Shown: positions 22,911 to 36,040, numbered from the stretch's first letter. The stretch is DNA of 64,000 nucleotides from Liolophura sinensis (GCF_032854445.1 NC_088302.1:28060330-28124329), one strand, 5' to 3'. Numbers and translations are program-made. Notes: a model not told the origin generated them from the sequence alone.

Positions 22911-25711
22911 AGATCATCTTCTGCTTTACAGTTGAAGAATTACAGATAAAACCACTGTCTTGACTAGCATTAGATGAAAATTTCAGTATATTTTGACATT
23001 GAGGATGTTTTCGTATCATTAGCATCTGTGCAGCTGTCAGTGGATAAATGATGAATGTATATATATATTATCGGACTTGTGATTTTGTAACGGGATTTTT
23101 TTTTTGTCTCTTTTTAACTTATATGCATTTGGTTATGTTATCAGATTATCAGATTTCCATGTGGAATGAGAACATAAATAACATCACTTTATACATGTGG
23201 TGTAAATGAATGATACGACTTGACATTGACCTTTTTTTGCATGCATGTTGCATTGCACCTGATTTGCAATATTTCATACCATTATCGTACACAGATTTAG
23301 GATAGTTCTTTACATTTTAACATCAGTCCTTGGCCAACTTCATTCATGTCTGATCCTCCAAATAATGAAAGCAGATTCATGTTAATGCATGTTTGTAACA
23401 TTTGCTTTTTATATCCTCTCATGAGTGACAAACTTACAAAAAATATAGGTTGGTGGACAGTGAATGAACAGGAGTGTCTTTTCGACCCTCCACTCCCACC
23501 CCACACTGGCTTTGATCGTGGGAATTCTCCACTTGTTGACATCAGACTTGGCGTAACTGGGACATGTATTTTTTCTAGTTAATGTCTGATATGCCAGTCA
23601 TACAACACCATTTGACTTATTCACTACATTGCGCAAAAATGGGCAAGAATATGTCTCCAGTGCTTATGAAGTGAAGGTTTCCTTGACATAGACGTTTTCT
23701 GGACTCTTGAGTGCAGGTTCCTGTGATAATCAATCTGACACAAGAAATGTAATGGTTAAACCAAGACGTTAAATTTACATTTACCAGCAAACTTTTATAT
23801 AAATACCAGAAATTTCGTCCAAGATAGAATTTTGTTCAAGTTCACATGACTTTTCATGACGACCCACTCTCAAGTATCGACGTAGTCTATACTAGTCGGG
23901 ACCGACGGAACGTTATCATTTCCTGACCTGGTCATTAGAGTTTTGGATGTAATTTTGTTTTGGACAGTATTTTGTGTCTCTGTGCCTGGGTGAGTATTCT
24001 TGGATTGAAAAGTGTTTATTTTGAACAGTAAACAAGTGTTGAATTAAAAAGGGTATTGCATCAGGGAGATAGAATATTCCAACTCTATGATTGGATATAC
24101 ATGTATTATTTTAACATCTGCGACGAAAATGTAACTATATCAAAAGGAAGGTTCACATTTATAGCTCATATTTCTTGTTTTGAATTTCTCCGCGTATTAA
24201 CTCCTTAAGGAAGCATATTAAGGAACATACAGAATAAATGTCGTCAGACGATTTCCGTCGCTACGTCATGTTTAATAACTTCTAGTCACTCAAAATGGAA
24301 CACCAAGGAAACACCGCTAGTTCAGCCATCCATCCAAAACTTTACACCATATTTCATGGCCCGCTTGGCAAAAGTGATAAATGCAGCAAGTTACTTGGGA
24401 TTAATATACAAGTAGATATCAAGAACAACTATTGTTAAACAATTGTTCTAGTAAGTTTAGTAAGAGAATTTTATAACACGGTGTACCGTAATGTAAGATT
24501 GTTTGTAGGAATTCCCTGTGAGGATTTATGGATTTGCGGATTGTACCATATACATGTACACACATACTTCTTGTTATCGCGACTTTAAGATACCCAAAAG
24601 ATGGTAAGGAAAACAGTTTGTGAAAAGCGTTTTTTGAAGATGTTTTCACCGAAGCCCATGTAAAAGGTGTCCCAGTTGACGCCATAAATACTTTATTTTC
24701 ATCCCTTGTTTGTAGAAGCGATCTAAGGAGTCACTCGAACCAGACATGGTGAGTGACTACGATCTTCGTGAGTTTCTTCCAACACCCATGTGTAAAATTT
24801 AGTTTAGTTCATTTAAAACATGATCATTTTGTGAATGTCGAAGAGAAACATTTAGTGTGGATGTAATGACCCAGTATATGGCGTTTTACTTGTTGTTAAC
24901 AGAAGTACAGTAATTGTTAAAGTGGTTCCCATTATTATTGTCCTGTGGCTAATTGGCAAGCACATCTGTTTCTCTCAGTTAACTCATTCTGTTTTCAAAC
25001 AGCGTGCCTTAAGTGCTTTGAACTCTTTCTTAATAGAACTAAATGTTAAATTGGTCATCTTTATTATTGCTCTATGGCCGATTAGAAAACACATCTCACC
25101 TATAAATCTCAAGTCGCATGCTTGAAGCGCTGTGTGGAGTTTAATTGTGTGTATTAGTGGATGAAAAGACTTGACTTTTTGTACCACATTGTGCATCAGG
25201 GTAGATTTTTTGTTCTTGTAATTTATGATGTCTGAACGTAAAAATGGTTTTCAAAATGGCATTTAATATATGTTTACATGTGATCTCTACGAACTTTCTC
25301 AATTGGTTACATGACATGGTATAAATGCTACATGACATACTGTATAAATGACACATGGTATAAATGACACATGACATACTGTATAAATGACACATGACAC
25401 GTGGTATAAATGTCACATCACATGTGCTATAAATACCTACTAAACAACATGTACTTGCCAGTTGTAACTGACAAGTGCATTGATTTTAAACAGGTGTCAC
25501 TGTGTATGTTGAGAGTGGGAGGATACGCGAATTGTACAGAAATGAACGATACGCCTTTATTAGTTTGATATTACCAGCACATGGAATATTTATTGACGGG
25601 AGTGGAAAAGTGGCCATGTATTTTGCCAGAAAAGACACGCGTGGGTTTTGCAATGTTGAAGAATAAAAACTAATAATGAGAAAAAAACAGACTTTTGAGT
25701 GGCTTGTTTTA
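22911..25711. other. LRRK 3' UTR and convergent intergenic DNA
   Basis: Between two convergent genes. Apart from a short repeat at 25311-25432 I see no gene, RNA or mobile element here. Confidence 0.6.
25311..25432. repeat. Short tandem repeat containing TATAAA
   Basis: Five to six degenerate copies of GACACATGACATACTGTATAAAT-like units (about 18-33 bp apart) in intergenic DNA. Confidence 0.8.
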
Positions 25712-26014
25712 TTAATTAAATATCATGTCTGGGTCATTCAATAAGCGTTCATAGAAACTGGTAGGTTTTGGAACACATTTTCTAGTACTGTTCATGCCAT
25801 AGCGGTTTATCACCAGGGGCAGTTTCCCGGGCTTGCCGTCGTCCTCAGCTGGTTGTATTCGAATAGCATTTCGGGAAGCCATGGATGGATCTTCGTCAAA
25901 GTAGTTGTAGGGCAACAGGAAGAACTGGAGATGCCCGCCAGGCGTTGGGGTCACCGGAAGGTCCTCTGTGTGGGGTATGTGGTGAACACCCAATGTCACC
26001 CATGCTACAAGGTC
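25712..26014 (-). CDS. Copper amine oxidase exon 2
   Basis: Encodes the C-terminal 100 aa with GVHHIPHTEDLPVTPTPGG (third copper His) and LPYNYFDEDPSMASRNAI, a motif shared with VAP-1. Confidence 0.93.
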   Translation of the reverse strand, partial: DLVAWVTLGVHHIPHTEDLPVTPTPGGHLQFFLLPYNYFDEDPSMASRNAIRIQPAEDDGKPGKLPLVINRYGMNSTRKCVPKPTSFYERLLNDPDMIFN

Positions 26015-28765
26015 CTGGAAATATAGCATGTTCGTGTAAACCCAAACAGTATTGGCCGTATGATATGTAAATAAAGAAACGCCTTCTCAACCTTGAGTTA
26101 CAGTGGTATCCCATGGAAGCGTTACCTGGTGAACTACCGTGGTATCCCATGGACCCGTTACCTGGTGAACTACCGTGGTCTCCCACATATCTGTTGTGAT
26201 ATCCTCTGCAGGGCGTCAGACACCAATCAAAAAACTAAACAAACCCAATCTCTGTTTTATGGATGATCACAATATTCATGTTCACTAAATAACTAGAAAC
26301 GTTATCAATCAGTTTAAAAAATGTAACTACATGTATCAAAGTTTTACGACACTGTAGACGAGTTTAACCATCCCAAAATTAGGAACGAGCAGACTACATG
26401 TGCTTTCGTTGATTGGGCAACCCTATAATATTTCCCAGGGCCATCGATTTTCCACAATGTCCAGGGCTTCGTTGGGAGTGTCGCGAACTTACACTTAGAT
26501 GTAATTTTCCTTGGAACGTAACCCACGTACAATGTACAACACGTCCATTTATCTGAGGATAAATAGAGATTTTAATGTCACGATGGCTGTTCTTGTAGCG
26601 GGATTACAACAAAACACGCTACTCTCTAGTTAAATGGCAACAAACAAACCAAATAATCTTACCTCGTCTACTATGTTTTCGTCGTCATCGAGGAAATTTT
26701 GGAAGTTGTTCACCGGATCGTAACTGTCCCATATAGCATACACAGAGCTACTTTGAACCTCAGTTTGTCTGAATTTCGTCACGGCCATCTGATAACGAGA
26801 CCAGGGTATGGAGGGTTCGTGTCCTTTGCCCTCTGGAAGTAGTTGCTTCGACATACCGTTTATGGCGATTCTGTAAGCCCGAGAAACTCCTTGCTTAGTT
26901 TTGCGCTTTTCGTTGTGAAACAGGAGATATTTAGGGGTGCTGAAGTTGAATTTGTAGGCAGCCTGTATCTCCGTGTGATGAAGAGTTCGCTTAAATTTAA
27001 GTTGATTGTAGACGGTGACATCTGGTAACGAGGACCAATCCCCGTTAGGAGTCTCATCCACGCTTATGTCCAAAGTTTCAAATCTGTTTGATGTTCCAAA
27101 AATGTCCATGTCCACCTTGAAATTGAACATATGATGGTGAATATTGCCCAAGAGATTTTTGTGTATCTGGAACCCGAACTGTCTCTCGTTCGGAGAGTAC
27201 GCACTGGCCAGGATATACCCAGTTGCCATGACCTTGACTTCGACGACCCCATTCTGATGAAATATGTAGTCGAATATGTAATCATAATTTCCAACAGTGA
27301 GCACCGTCCTTAGAACAAGAACGTCGTCCATCAGTCCCTCGTAGAAGTGGCCCTCGTATCCTGAAAAGGAATGATGGCGACGTAAAGGATTTCCCGTCTC
27401 TAGTTCAAAGAGACACAGGGCGTTGTCATATGTGATTGGTGCATCCGACCCATCGAATAGATGTGTCGCCGGAAGAAACGTAGCGTGACCAGGGCAGTCG
27501 GCTTCTGGGATGAGAATCTTTGAGAGGGTACCTATCATGGAAGCACTGTCGACAATGTCACTAAAACGACTGGCGGGGCCGTATCCAGAATAGAATACTG
27601 CGATTTCCTGTAAGCTGATTTCATATGCTATCCGTTGGTGTTTATACCGTACATCAAACAGCATTGGCCCGCTGTTGGTGGACATCCTGTAATTGAAGGA
27701 CCAACCCATGTACTTGATGCGCTGCCCTGAGATGGAGTATCGTTTCCCATCGGGTTCTACCTGGAAAGGACGTCTTTGTTGTTTTTTAGGGAACGGGTCA
27801 CCACGCAGGTTTAAGGTAGAAAATAAATTCTTGTCCACTTTGGGGAATGTGAAGTGGAGTTTTTCAACCTTTCCTGACCTATACGCATCCACAAGGTCGC
27901 CAAGACTGTTGAATACCTTTTGGTTGTACCACACTTTCTCAATTCGAAAGTTCTCCCTATGAACACCGTCTAAGTTGACCAAAATTTGAAAGTCTAGGGG
28001 ATGAAGAGTCATGAAGTTCACGGCATGACTAAACCGAATCCAGAATTTTCTGACCACCTCTCCCGAGAGTGAAGTGGACACAGGACCAGCTGAATATGTC
28101 ACACATTTCGAGCCGCAATCGCGCAGTTTGGCTCCGAAACTTTCAACAATGATATCTTCTGCTTTGTCAAAAATCTCTGGAAATATGTGGATGTTGATGA
28201 GCGCTATATCTGTCCCTGACAAGGGTCTGTAAGCAAAAGGAATAGGGTTTTTACGGCTACCTTTGTAGTCAATCAGATCATGGGTACTTGGTTTGGGCAT
28301 TGGTCCCACTCTGTACTCCTGAATCAGCGGCGTAGGCAAATCTCCCCGGAAAACAATCACCTTTGCCCAACGCTGTGGTTTTCTGCCAGCATTATCCAGG
28401 TGCTGTAAAACTAGTGACTTAGTCGGTGGAAGCAATTCGATGGAGTAGATGTAACTGGATGATACGATGACTTTGTTGATATCAACCAGATTTAAGTCAG
28501 ATTGAGATTTCAGGTAAGCTCTAGTGTTTTGCAACTCCTGCTTTGTAAGGTCAGCAAATACAGGCGGGTCCTCTGGCACGTTGAAGTCTATGCTTTCATG
28601 ATAGGTGTCACACGTCGAGTCAGAATGAATTTCCACAGGCCCCGGATTTCTGGCGCTAGAGACTACTATGAGAGCTACGAGCAAAATTGCAGCAAAAAGC
28701 CCCAAAGCAATGCAACCTTCCTTCCAATACCCACGCCATCTTCGAGGATACGACTCTTCCAACAT
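25712..28765 (-). CDS. Membrane-anchored copper amine oxidase (two exons, ~801 aa)
   Basis: Exon 1 is 28765-26663 (701 codons) and exon 2 is 26014-25712 (100 codons plus TAA); the join DENIVDE to DLVAWVTLG keeps frame with a GTAAGA donor and TTTCCAG acceptor. Copper amine oxidases deaminate primary amines to aldehyde, hydrogen peroxide and ammonia. Catalytic features are all present: the topaquinone precursor Tyr at about residue 494 (VGNYDY), copper ligands His543 and His545 (NIHHHMF) and His713 (HHIPHTEDLP), and the likely base Asp406 (SDIVDSA). Residues about 17-37 are hydrophobic with basic residues before them, so a type II membrane protein like vertebrate VAP-1/AOC3 is expected, with the enzyme outside the cell or in the lumen. 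AATAAA on the minus strand overlaps the stop codon. The exact AOC subfamily is not resolved. Confidence 0.93.
26096..26186. repeat. 36-bp tandem repeat in amine oxidase intron
   Basis: About 2.5 copies of TGGTATCCCATGGA then CCGTTACCTGGTGAACTACCG in the single intron (26015-26662). Confidence 0.85.
26663..28765 (-). CDS. Copper amine oxidase exon 1
   Basis: A 2103-nt exon carrying the membrane anchor, the N-terminal domains and most of the catalytic domain including topaquinone Tyr494. The donor GTAAGA is read from 26662 downward. Confidence 0.94.
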
Positions 28766-29545
28766 GGTAATTATAACAATAAACAGGTTATCCTGGGATA
28801 TTTAGCACGGCGTTAATACATGCACTTCTACATGTCCGAATCCCTTTGCCAAGAGAACATGCTCACTTCCGTGATGCGGTTTTGAACACCAGTGATTGCA
28901 CAAAAGATTAGATCCATGCAGGTTTTGTCACCAGCGTCCGCGTATACATGTGCCAAATTATCTTGTTTCTGTATCGGAAAAGCGAAAATGACAATGTGAA
29001 CTGAAAAAAAGGCTTTTAATTAATACAACGACTCCAAAAAACACCTGTCGGGCTAGTTTAAGTCTGAAATCGATCGTCATGTGTATAAATCCATCCCACT
29101 GTTTAATATATAACAGGTGACATGACCATATTAGTGTATATAGCAGATGAAAAGAATGAAAGGGTTTTACTGACAAAAGAGCGATTTTTCCGGTTTTATG
29201 GCCTCTTTGAGTTCATAATAGTGAAATAAGCTGTAATCACATCGGGGAGGGTCTCTTGTCTTTTTTTCTGACGTCAGCCTTTTTTCTTCTGTTTTTATCG
29301 TTACCATACCGTAACATAAGGAAAAAATGACAATCAAAGTTACACATCGCCAAATACAAGCCGTTTAGTCTTAAACAATGTACTAAAATGATTCCAACAA
29401 CAATGACTATCGCTACACTCAAAAATAATAGGCATGTATATATCACTTTAACAACACCCTGTTAAAAATACATATATGCCTTACCGCACCATGTTACACG
29501 TGCCTGTACATTCTAGCGTGATTTAAACTACCAGATGCATGGGTT

Positions 29546-30078
29546 CATTTATTTATTGGTGTTTTACGCCGTACTCAAGAATATTTCACTTATACGACCT
29601 AGGAATGAATAAATGTTTGCATGGGGTTTGAAGTCGTTACGTAAGAATTTTTCAGTTATATGATGACGAGGAGTCATGTGTGTGTACATATACCATGTCT
29701 CCTTGTGGCATGCCGAAGAAGTGCTGCCGCCACTGAAGTATCATGCCGAAGACACCAGACATGACACCAGTCACATTATACTGATACCGGGTGAACCAGT
29801 CCTGTTTCCTTGCTGTAACCTCTCACTGCTGAGCGCCAAGCGAGACATCAACAAGTACCATTTTTGAAGTCTTTGATATGACCCGACCTATAAGACCTCG
29901 AACAACAGGGATGGAAACCTGACAGAGTTTGCGGGATACCGACGACCATTCGCTGGTTGCCGGCAGACGTTTCCACGTAAAACTGCAGAAAAACATGCCG
30001 GACTTGAAATCCCATAGATGAGATGCTCCGGTATATTATGCTGCGTTAGCGCGCTAACTACTCGGCCACAGAAGCCCA
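29546..30078 (-). mobile_element. SINE family A copy interrupted by a family C element
   Basis: 29546-29598 is a family A tail (GTTTTACGCCGTACTCAAGA). 29895-30078 continues family A to the reversed head (GCGCGCTAACTACTCGGCCA). In between, 29600-29890 is a family C element like 2395-2645. TATACGACCT before and TATAAGACCT after look like its target-site duplication. Confidence 0.75.
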
Positions 30079-30948
30079 TGTGCTCAATCCGAACGTTTGT
30101 CGCCAGGACAAGTTCTCCCAGCTGTCAATCAGTCTCCTGGAAATTGTGTGCCCCGGGTCAATGAGCACCACTCAAATACGCAGTGTTGGTACTTCAAACA
30201 GGCATATGTTACTATAGCGTATTTCTCTTAGCCATTCGCCTATTTTCGGGTGTCTGTGAAATTAGTCGTACTCATAACCAAATTGTCTTCAGTCAGTGAC
30301 AGGTAACAATTCAAGCTCTATCCATCATTACGCTGGAAGTCCATATTTTATAGAAAAAGTCTCTATTAGCACACCACCAACTGATATGAGTAGTGGTACA
30401 TATACTGTCATTATTGTGTGCCACTTTTTATAGGTGCTGACGTTGTACCTCAGGCGCATCATGCAGAAGATAATTTAAAGTTTTGCATTAAGGGACCAAG
30501 CTGAGTACAATCGTCGAACACAAGGTATGTGTATTTGCCGCATTCATCGATCTTCGGCACTGGTAGAAGCCAATTAATCCTCTGGCAGCTGGCTAATGGT
30601 GAAGAATGTAGTCTAAAGAGGTGTATGTAAAATGACGCAGAGCTATACTGAAGGGATTTTTTTTTTGTCTTTTCTATATTTATTTGATGTTGCTTAACTC
30701 CATGTACAGACCTAATTTCGTTACTTTTCAAGGAAAAACACATGTCCAATTCCAACTTATTTATATACATGTATATACAGTGCATCTTTAAGGCACAGGA
30801 ACAACACATGGCTATCTTATGAAAGAGGAATGAACCCACTGAAGCTTGTGCTAAGAGTGACGATGATCGATACAATATGAAGTCACATAAATAAGGTCAA
30901 AGGTAACTGATTAGAAAGAAACTATTACATTTTTCCCTCATTTTCCAG

Positions 30949-31180
30949 TTAAACGAGAGAGAGGTCAAGTTAATGGATATACACTTCACATATTCCTCTA
31001 CTAAAGTATGTACTTAGGTTGGCTCTAGTGGCAACAAGGTGTGGTAACCTTAGCAATACAACAATTAAACGAGAGAGAGGTCAAGTTAATGGATATACAC
31101 TTCACATATTCCTCTACTAAAGTATGTACTTAGGTTGGCTCTAGTGGCAACAAGGTGTGGTAACCTTAGCAATACAACAA
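30949..31180. repeat. Perfect 116-bp tandem duplication
   Basis: 30949-31064 and 31065-31180 appear identical by eye, each starting TTAAACGAGAGAGAGGTCAA and ending AGCAATACAACAA (the last bases differ only at the junction). Confidence 0.92.
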
Positions 31181-31717
31181 GGCATGTAGAGCTCCATTTT
31201 CTTTTCAAAGTTATAGTAAACTTATAGAAAGATTACTAATCCTAAATATTTATATGTATATAAAATGGCAACACCGTTATACTGCTTTTTATCTGAGTTG
31301 TATTGTTTAAACATAGGTAAAGGAAATACATGCTTTTGATTTCTTATATACATGTCACATCAATAAACTTGTACCAGTGCATTAACTTACTACACAGAAC
31401 TGCCAGTAAGTGGCATCACATAAGCATTTCAGGGAATTCACAACACAATAATTTCAGATCTATCAAGCACTTAGCACAGGCTACTGCTTGGGACATCTCT
31501 AGACTTTCGTAAGCTCCGGGACATACAGGAAATGAACATAATAATGTTTTGACAGCTGATTCGCTGAACACCAACTGACAAAATAATATTGAGACTGGAT
31601 CAATATCATTTGGAAAATACTTTTCGAACTCAAGAAAAATTACATGTGAGATAATAATATCTAAGCATTGGGAAAAAAACATTCCACCAATGGTACTTTA
31701 AACCGAATATAACATGG

Positions 31718-32225
31718 TTATTTATTTAACATTTGGTGACTTTTATCAGTACCTCTGACGTATTTCTTATAATCTGCAACTACTCGAGGTTGGGTTAATT
31801 TTTTTCTTCCTCCATCCATTCCTGTCTGACAGTGTCCTCTCATATTTAATCTCTTTAGAACCAGGATCTTATGTAGACAGCAACGACCCTTTTGCTGTCC
31901 TTCCACTGCACCCCTACCATACAATTTTCTCTCTGCCACCGAAAATCTCCCCTCAAAGCACATTTCTTCCACTTTCTGACATCTGTATAACACAGAGGCA
32001 AAGCTTTACCCTTTGATTTTAGCACACCAACAATACGCATTCCTTATTGAACAACTCAATATAAGTGTAGAAATAATCCAGAAACAAAATGTATCTCTGG
32101 CATTCTTAATACTGAAGGTGGTAAACGGGTTTCCCAAGTATAGAATGAATTCACACGTTTATCCTGCCTGCACCCACATCCAAACTGGTTTTCTCCCGTG
32201 AAATGGCAACATCAGCTCATCGGCT
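31718..32225 (-). pseudogene. piggyBac-type transposase relic
   Basis: Minus-strand translation shows piggyBac landmarks in order but in shifting frames: DELMLPFHGRKP (consensus DExMIPFKGR), KGKALPL (start of the LP block), VQWKDSKRVVAVY (consensus WKD.k.V.llS) and PRVVADYKKYVRGTDKSHQM (consensus P..v.dYN.yMgGVD.sDqm). Stops and frameshifts separate the blocks, so it is dead. The N-terminus, the C-terminal zinc region and terminal repeats were not found. Confidence 0.78.
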
Positions 32226-33239
32226 GTCTGGTTAGTAGTACTAGTACAAATCCTGAGACAGAGTTCGGACATGGTGAGGGAGCAGCCTGATTCGTGTAAG
32301 TTTGTCACCTAATAGCCGAAACAAAAATTAATTCCAAGAAATCAGACAGCCACATAGTGTTTACAAAATAACTAAGAAGCTTTTTTCTCCTATAAGGAGT
32401 TATTCGTCCAAGGGAGATAATCAACAAGGTTTATAACACTTGTCAACATCAAGTAGAGGAGGTGAAACTTGTAGAAACGCGTGGAGAGCCTTGAATCGTC
32501 ACCTTGTCATTACGTTCATCACAGGGTTTGATCGATAAAGAGGACAACTTGACCAGTACACAGAGGCTCTGTTATTTGGCAACTGACGTCTATAGCGTCA
32601 CAATGCCCAAAAATCTATAAGAACTGATTAATAACTTCTTAGCATGTAAGTAGGCCTACAAGTTATGTATTTGTGGACATTTAGTCTGAAATGAATCAAA
32701 ATGTATTTCCATTTCACTATCAGATGCCTGTTTTGTGTAAAAATCAATGATTAATATCATAGACCTTCCAATTATTGCAGACAAAACAATGCGACTATAG
32801 CTGGCCTACATTTTTTACTGTCTTCATAGCATATGTAAATGCTATGAAGATGATAATTCTGTTCAGAGCTGGTTCGTACTTATCCATTTTCCCCACAGTT
32901 ACCCTACCCCACTCCTTCAGCCTATTTACATGACTCAGGTAGTCACCCGCCCCAATAAGTTGCTCCGCAAATTGGCTTGCGGCAATGTAGATTTGCTTTA
33001 CCAGACAACTTAAGAAAGTCAAGAGGCATCATAATGTAATAAAATCTAGAAATATAACACTCTGAGTAACACGTGCTACGCATAAAGTAACATTATTACA
33101 TTACAGGTAGGCCCTATAGCATGTGCTAGCCATAGTGTAATAATTGTGTTGTATTACATGCATGCACTGCGGATAGCACATTATGTAAAAAAAAATTATT
33201 CACTACACGAATACATTTTGTAAATAGACTTCTGTTTGC

Positions 33240-33405
33240 AGATGCGTGAGTGCCTGTTCAAGGCATGGGTAAGTGTCTGTTCAAGGCATGAGTAAGTGTC
33301 TGATCAAGGCATGGGTAAGTGTCTGATCAAGGCATGAGTATGTGTCCGACCATGGCATGAGTAAGTGCCTGTTCAAGGCATGTGGTAAGTGTCCGGCCAT
33401 GGCAT
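33240..33405. repeat. 23-bp minisatellite
   Basis: About seven copies of AAGTGTCTGTTCAAGGCATG plus GGT, with variants CTGATCAAGG and CCGACCATGG. Confidence 0.9.
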
Positions 33406-33514
33406 CCTTTGAAAACCATGAAAGATTCGGTTAAGCTACAGATACTCTAATAATGTCAGCCGAGTTTGTCCTCACAGATACACATTACATGGTTAAACAT
33501 TTACGGTGTTTAGA

Positions 33515-33740
33515 AATGTTACACGATTGGGAGCTGTTACACGATTGGGAGCTGTTACACGATGAGATGCAGAGTTTTTCCTCGATCAGGCGCTCTTACA
33601 CGATTAGGTGCAGATTTTTTCCACGATTATGCACTATTATACGATTAGGTGCAGATTTTTTTCCACGATTAGGCGCTATTAAAGGATTAAGCTCAGCGTT
33701 CTCCAGTATTTTGGCGTTTTAACCCGATTAGGCCCAGTGT
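33515..33740. repeat. Degenerate minisatellite
   Basis: Units built on TTACACGATTAGGTGCAG then TTTTTTCC, first two copies 20 bp apart and later ones about 35-40 bp. The open frame at 33453-33722 is a by-product. Confidence 0.8.
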
Positions 33741-35399
33741 TTTTAGACTTAAAATTTTTTCCATGTCAATAATACTCACTCTCAGTTGCGGGGAGGGGTA
33801 ACTCTCATTTCGAGCAATGCATTTGCGGGAGAGAGGATGTGAAACTGTCCCAAATATGTCGGACTGATTGAGGATAAAAGGAACATTTACCCTGTCTACA
33901 AGGGCATTAAAAAGTCACAGCATGATAACCTGATGAGGGAAAAACAAGTTCCAGCAGCAAAATATTAGTTTATGACATTGTTTGCCTATAATACTTTTGG
34001 GAGATTTTTTTGTCGTAAGTAAAGTCCACTGCTGAAGAACCATACGGTTTGGCACACTTGAGTATCGTCTACTGCAAGCCGTCAGTCAGGAGGAACAAAA
34101 ACGCCGAAGCTGGAGTAACACAGAGAGCTTTGTCAGCTTAATTAGCATGTTTACATGTACAGACCTGCATTTAATTGACTTCGTGTTTTAGGTCTGGTAA
34201 TGATAGAATGTATATATCATTTCTAACACGGAATTAAATTTAGGCTAAAAAGAAAAAGAACATGAGCTCAAGTACGTGACTCACTGCTGCTGGAGATATA
34301 ACTGTGGAGTACATGCATAGACAGTGGTGGGGACACATAAACACTCAAGCACAGTGTTGTGTGAGGGAATGTTGTAAATCAGCAGGTTAGCACACATAGA
34401 TGCAATGCCGACTTGCACGTCACCCTAGCTGTAAACGTCAGACGAGCTTGTCTTCAAGTGATATAAGGCCTGTCCAAACGGCCCCAAGAATGCTGCCGAC
34501 AGCTTATTGTCACTCTCACCAATATCGCACAGGCAACATAGCTTTTGCTTTTTAAATTATTAAAGACGAGCTACCTTTTTTAACAATAGCAGGGTGATGG
34601 CGGAGCAGTGGCAACAGGTGAATTCACGTGAAATCCAGAATGCATGGAAATTGATGATTTATGAATCTTGTACATGTATAATGCATACCTTTCCCAACTT
34701 ATGCACATGAAAAATAATTTCTGTTCTGCTAGATACTTATTTATTTTGGCAGGTGTTCAACTCTACTCAAAAATATTCCATAATGTATAACAGCATTCAG
34801 GCTTAACAAGGGTGTAAGCCAAGAAATACTTGGCAGTATGCCAGGAGTATAAGCTTACGTGACAAATGTTACTTTTAAGCCACCGTCAAATCAACCGGAT
34901 CTGGACTTCGGTGTGTGACCTCATTAAACAAGTGGGAAGTGAACTGTTCCAGCTTTTCGCACCTTTTTTTTTTTTTTTTTTTTTTTAAATAGCACCCAGG
35001 TTAATATGTTCAGCACTTTACAGTTGCATATTCCTATATAAAACCAGTCAGAATGTATGTTAAGTACACGAACATGACGACTGATAAGTGTTACGGCAGT
35101 ACATGGTTTACTCCAATCAGGTTTCCTCCACCAATATTTCTCTTCCTGTGTATCAGTGATTCTCGAGTATGTCATTAAAATTAAGCAAATAAACCATCTC
35201 ATTTTGATATTACAATGTGAAGTCTTCCAAGGTCTTGTTGAGAACCCTCCAACTCGTCTGACATTCTTTTGCATCTAGAAGTATTGAGCATGTGAAAATT
35301 AAAGTCTTGAAAAAGTGGCAATTTAAGCCTGTCTCAGGTGACAGTTTTACTCTCAGTAGCCCTTTGGAATAACCAGAATCAATATGTACTACCATTTTT

Positions 35400-36040
35400 G
35401 TTAATTAGTTTATTTATTTGATTGAACACTAACTCCATACTCCATAGTTTTTTTCATTTAAACCATGGCAGTCAGTGTTTGGATTAGGTTCTGCAGAATG
35501 ACAAGACGTGCAAAGCCTGAAGTACCAAGGAGCTAAACTCCAGAATGCATTGACTGCAACTATCCAAACAGCTGACTCCCATGAAAATTTTAAAAAGTGG
35601 GTATCAACTGAGAAAGGAATCAAAACCTACCTCCTCAGTCCCCATACCTCCTTTTTCTTTTCTTTTTTTATTCTTATCATCTAACTGTGCACAATTACAA
35701 AACCCAAGAAATTATTTCCATAGAATAAAATACAACTGATGTTTGTGATGTTAATCTTGAATTTTCTGCTGCATGTATTCATTAAGCATTTCTTAGTTAT
35801 AATTTTTAACTATGCAAGGCAACTATCCTTAATATGTATTTTGTGTCTATTGTTATTTGTGCGTATATATGTATGTGCATGTGTCAAACAAGTTTGTTTT
35901 TTCTTCTTAATGTGCTGTTTTCCGTTATGTTGAAATCCATGTGTATGTTTTCATAGATATAAGGTCGGTGATAACAGCTCCATTGCCAGCTTATGTTTAT
36001 TTATTTTGTAAATCGAAGATAAATAAAGTATATCTACCTA
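35400..36040 (+). mobile_element. Possible non-LTR retrotransposon 3' end
   Basis: From 35520 the frame reads KYQGAKLQNALTATIQTADS and HENFKKWV, like the RY.GAKLWN.L......SF k end of many LINE ORF2 proteins. A non-coding AT-rich stretch follows, ending near AGATAAATAAAGTATATC. The upstream part is missing. Confidence 0.5.

Noticed and set aside
24691..24735. Possible small exon ending at ACATG|GTGAGT
   Set aside because: TTTGTAG and GTGAGT flank about 25-30 bases, but no frame, family or neighbour supports an exon there.
26843..28816. Plus-strand open frames opposite the amine oxidase
   Set aside because: They are antisense shadows of a well-supported coding exon with intact catalytic motifs.
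33240..33405. CRISPR-like array
   Set aside because: Units are contiguous without unique spacers, and the genome is animal.
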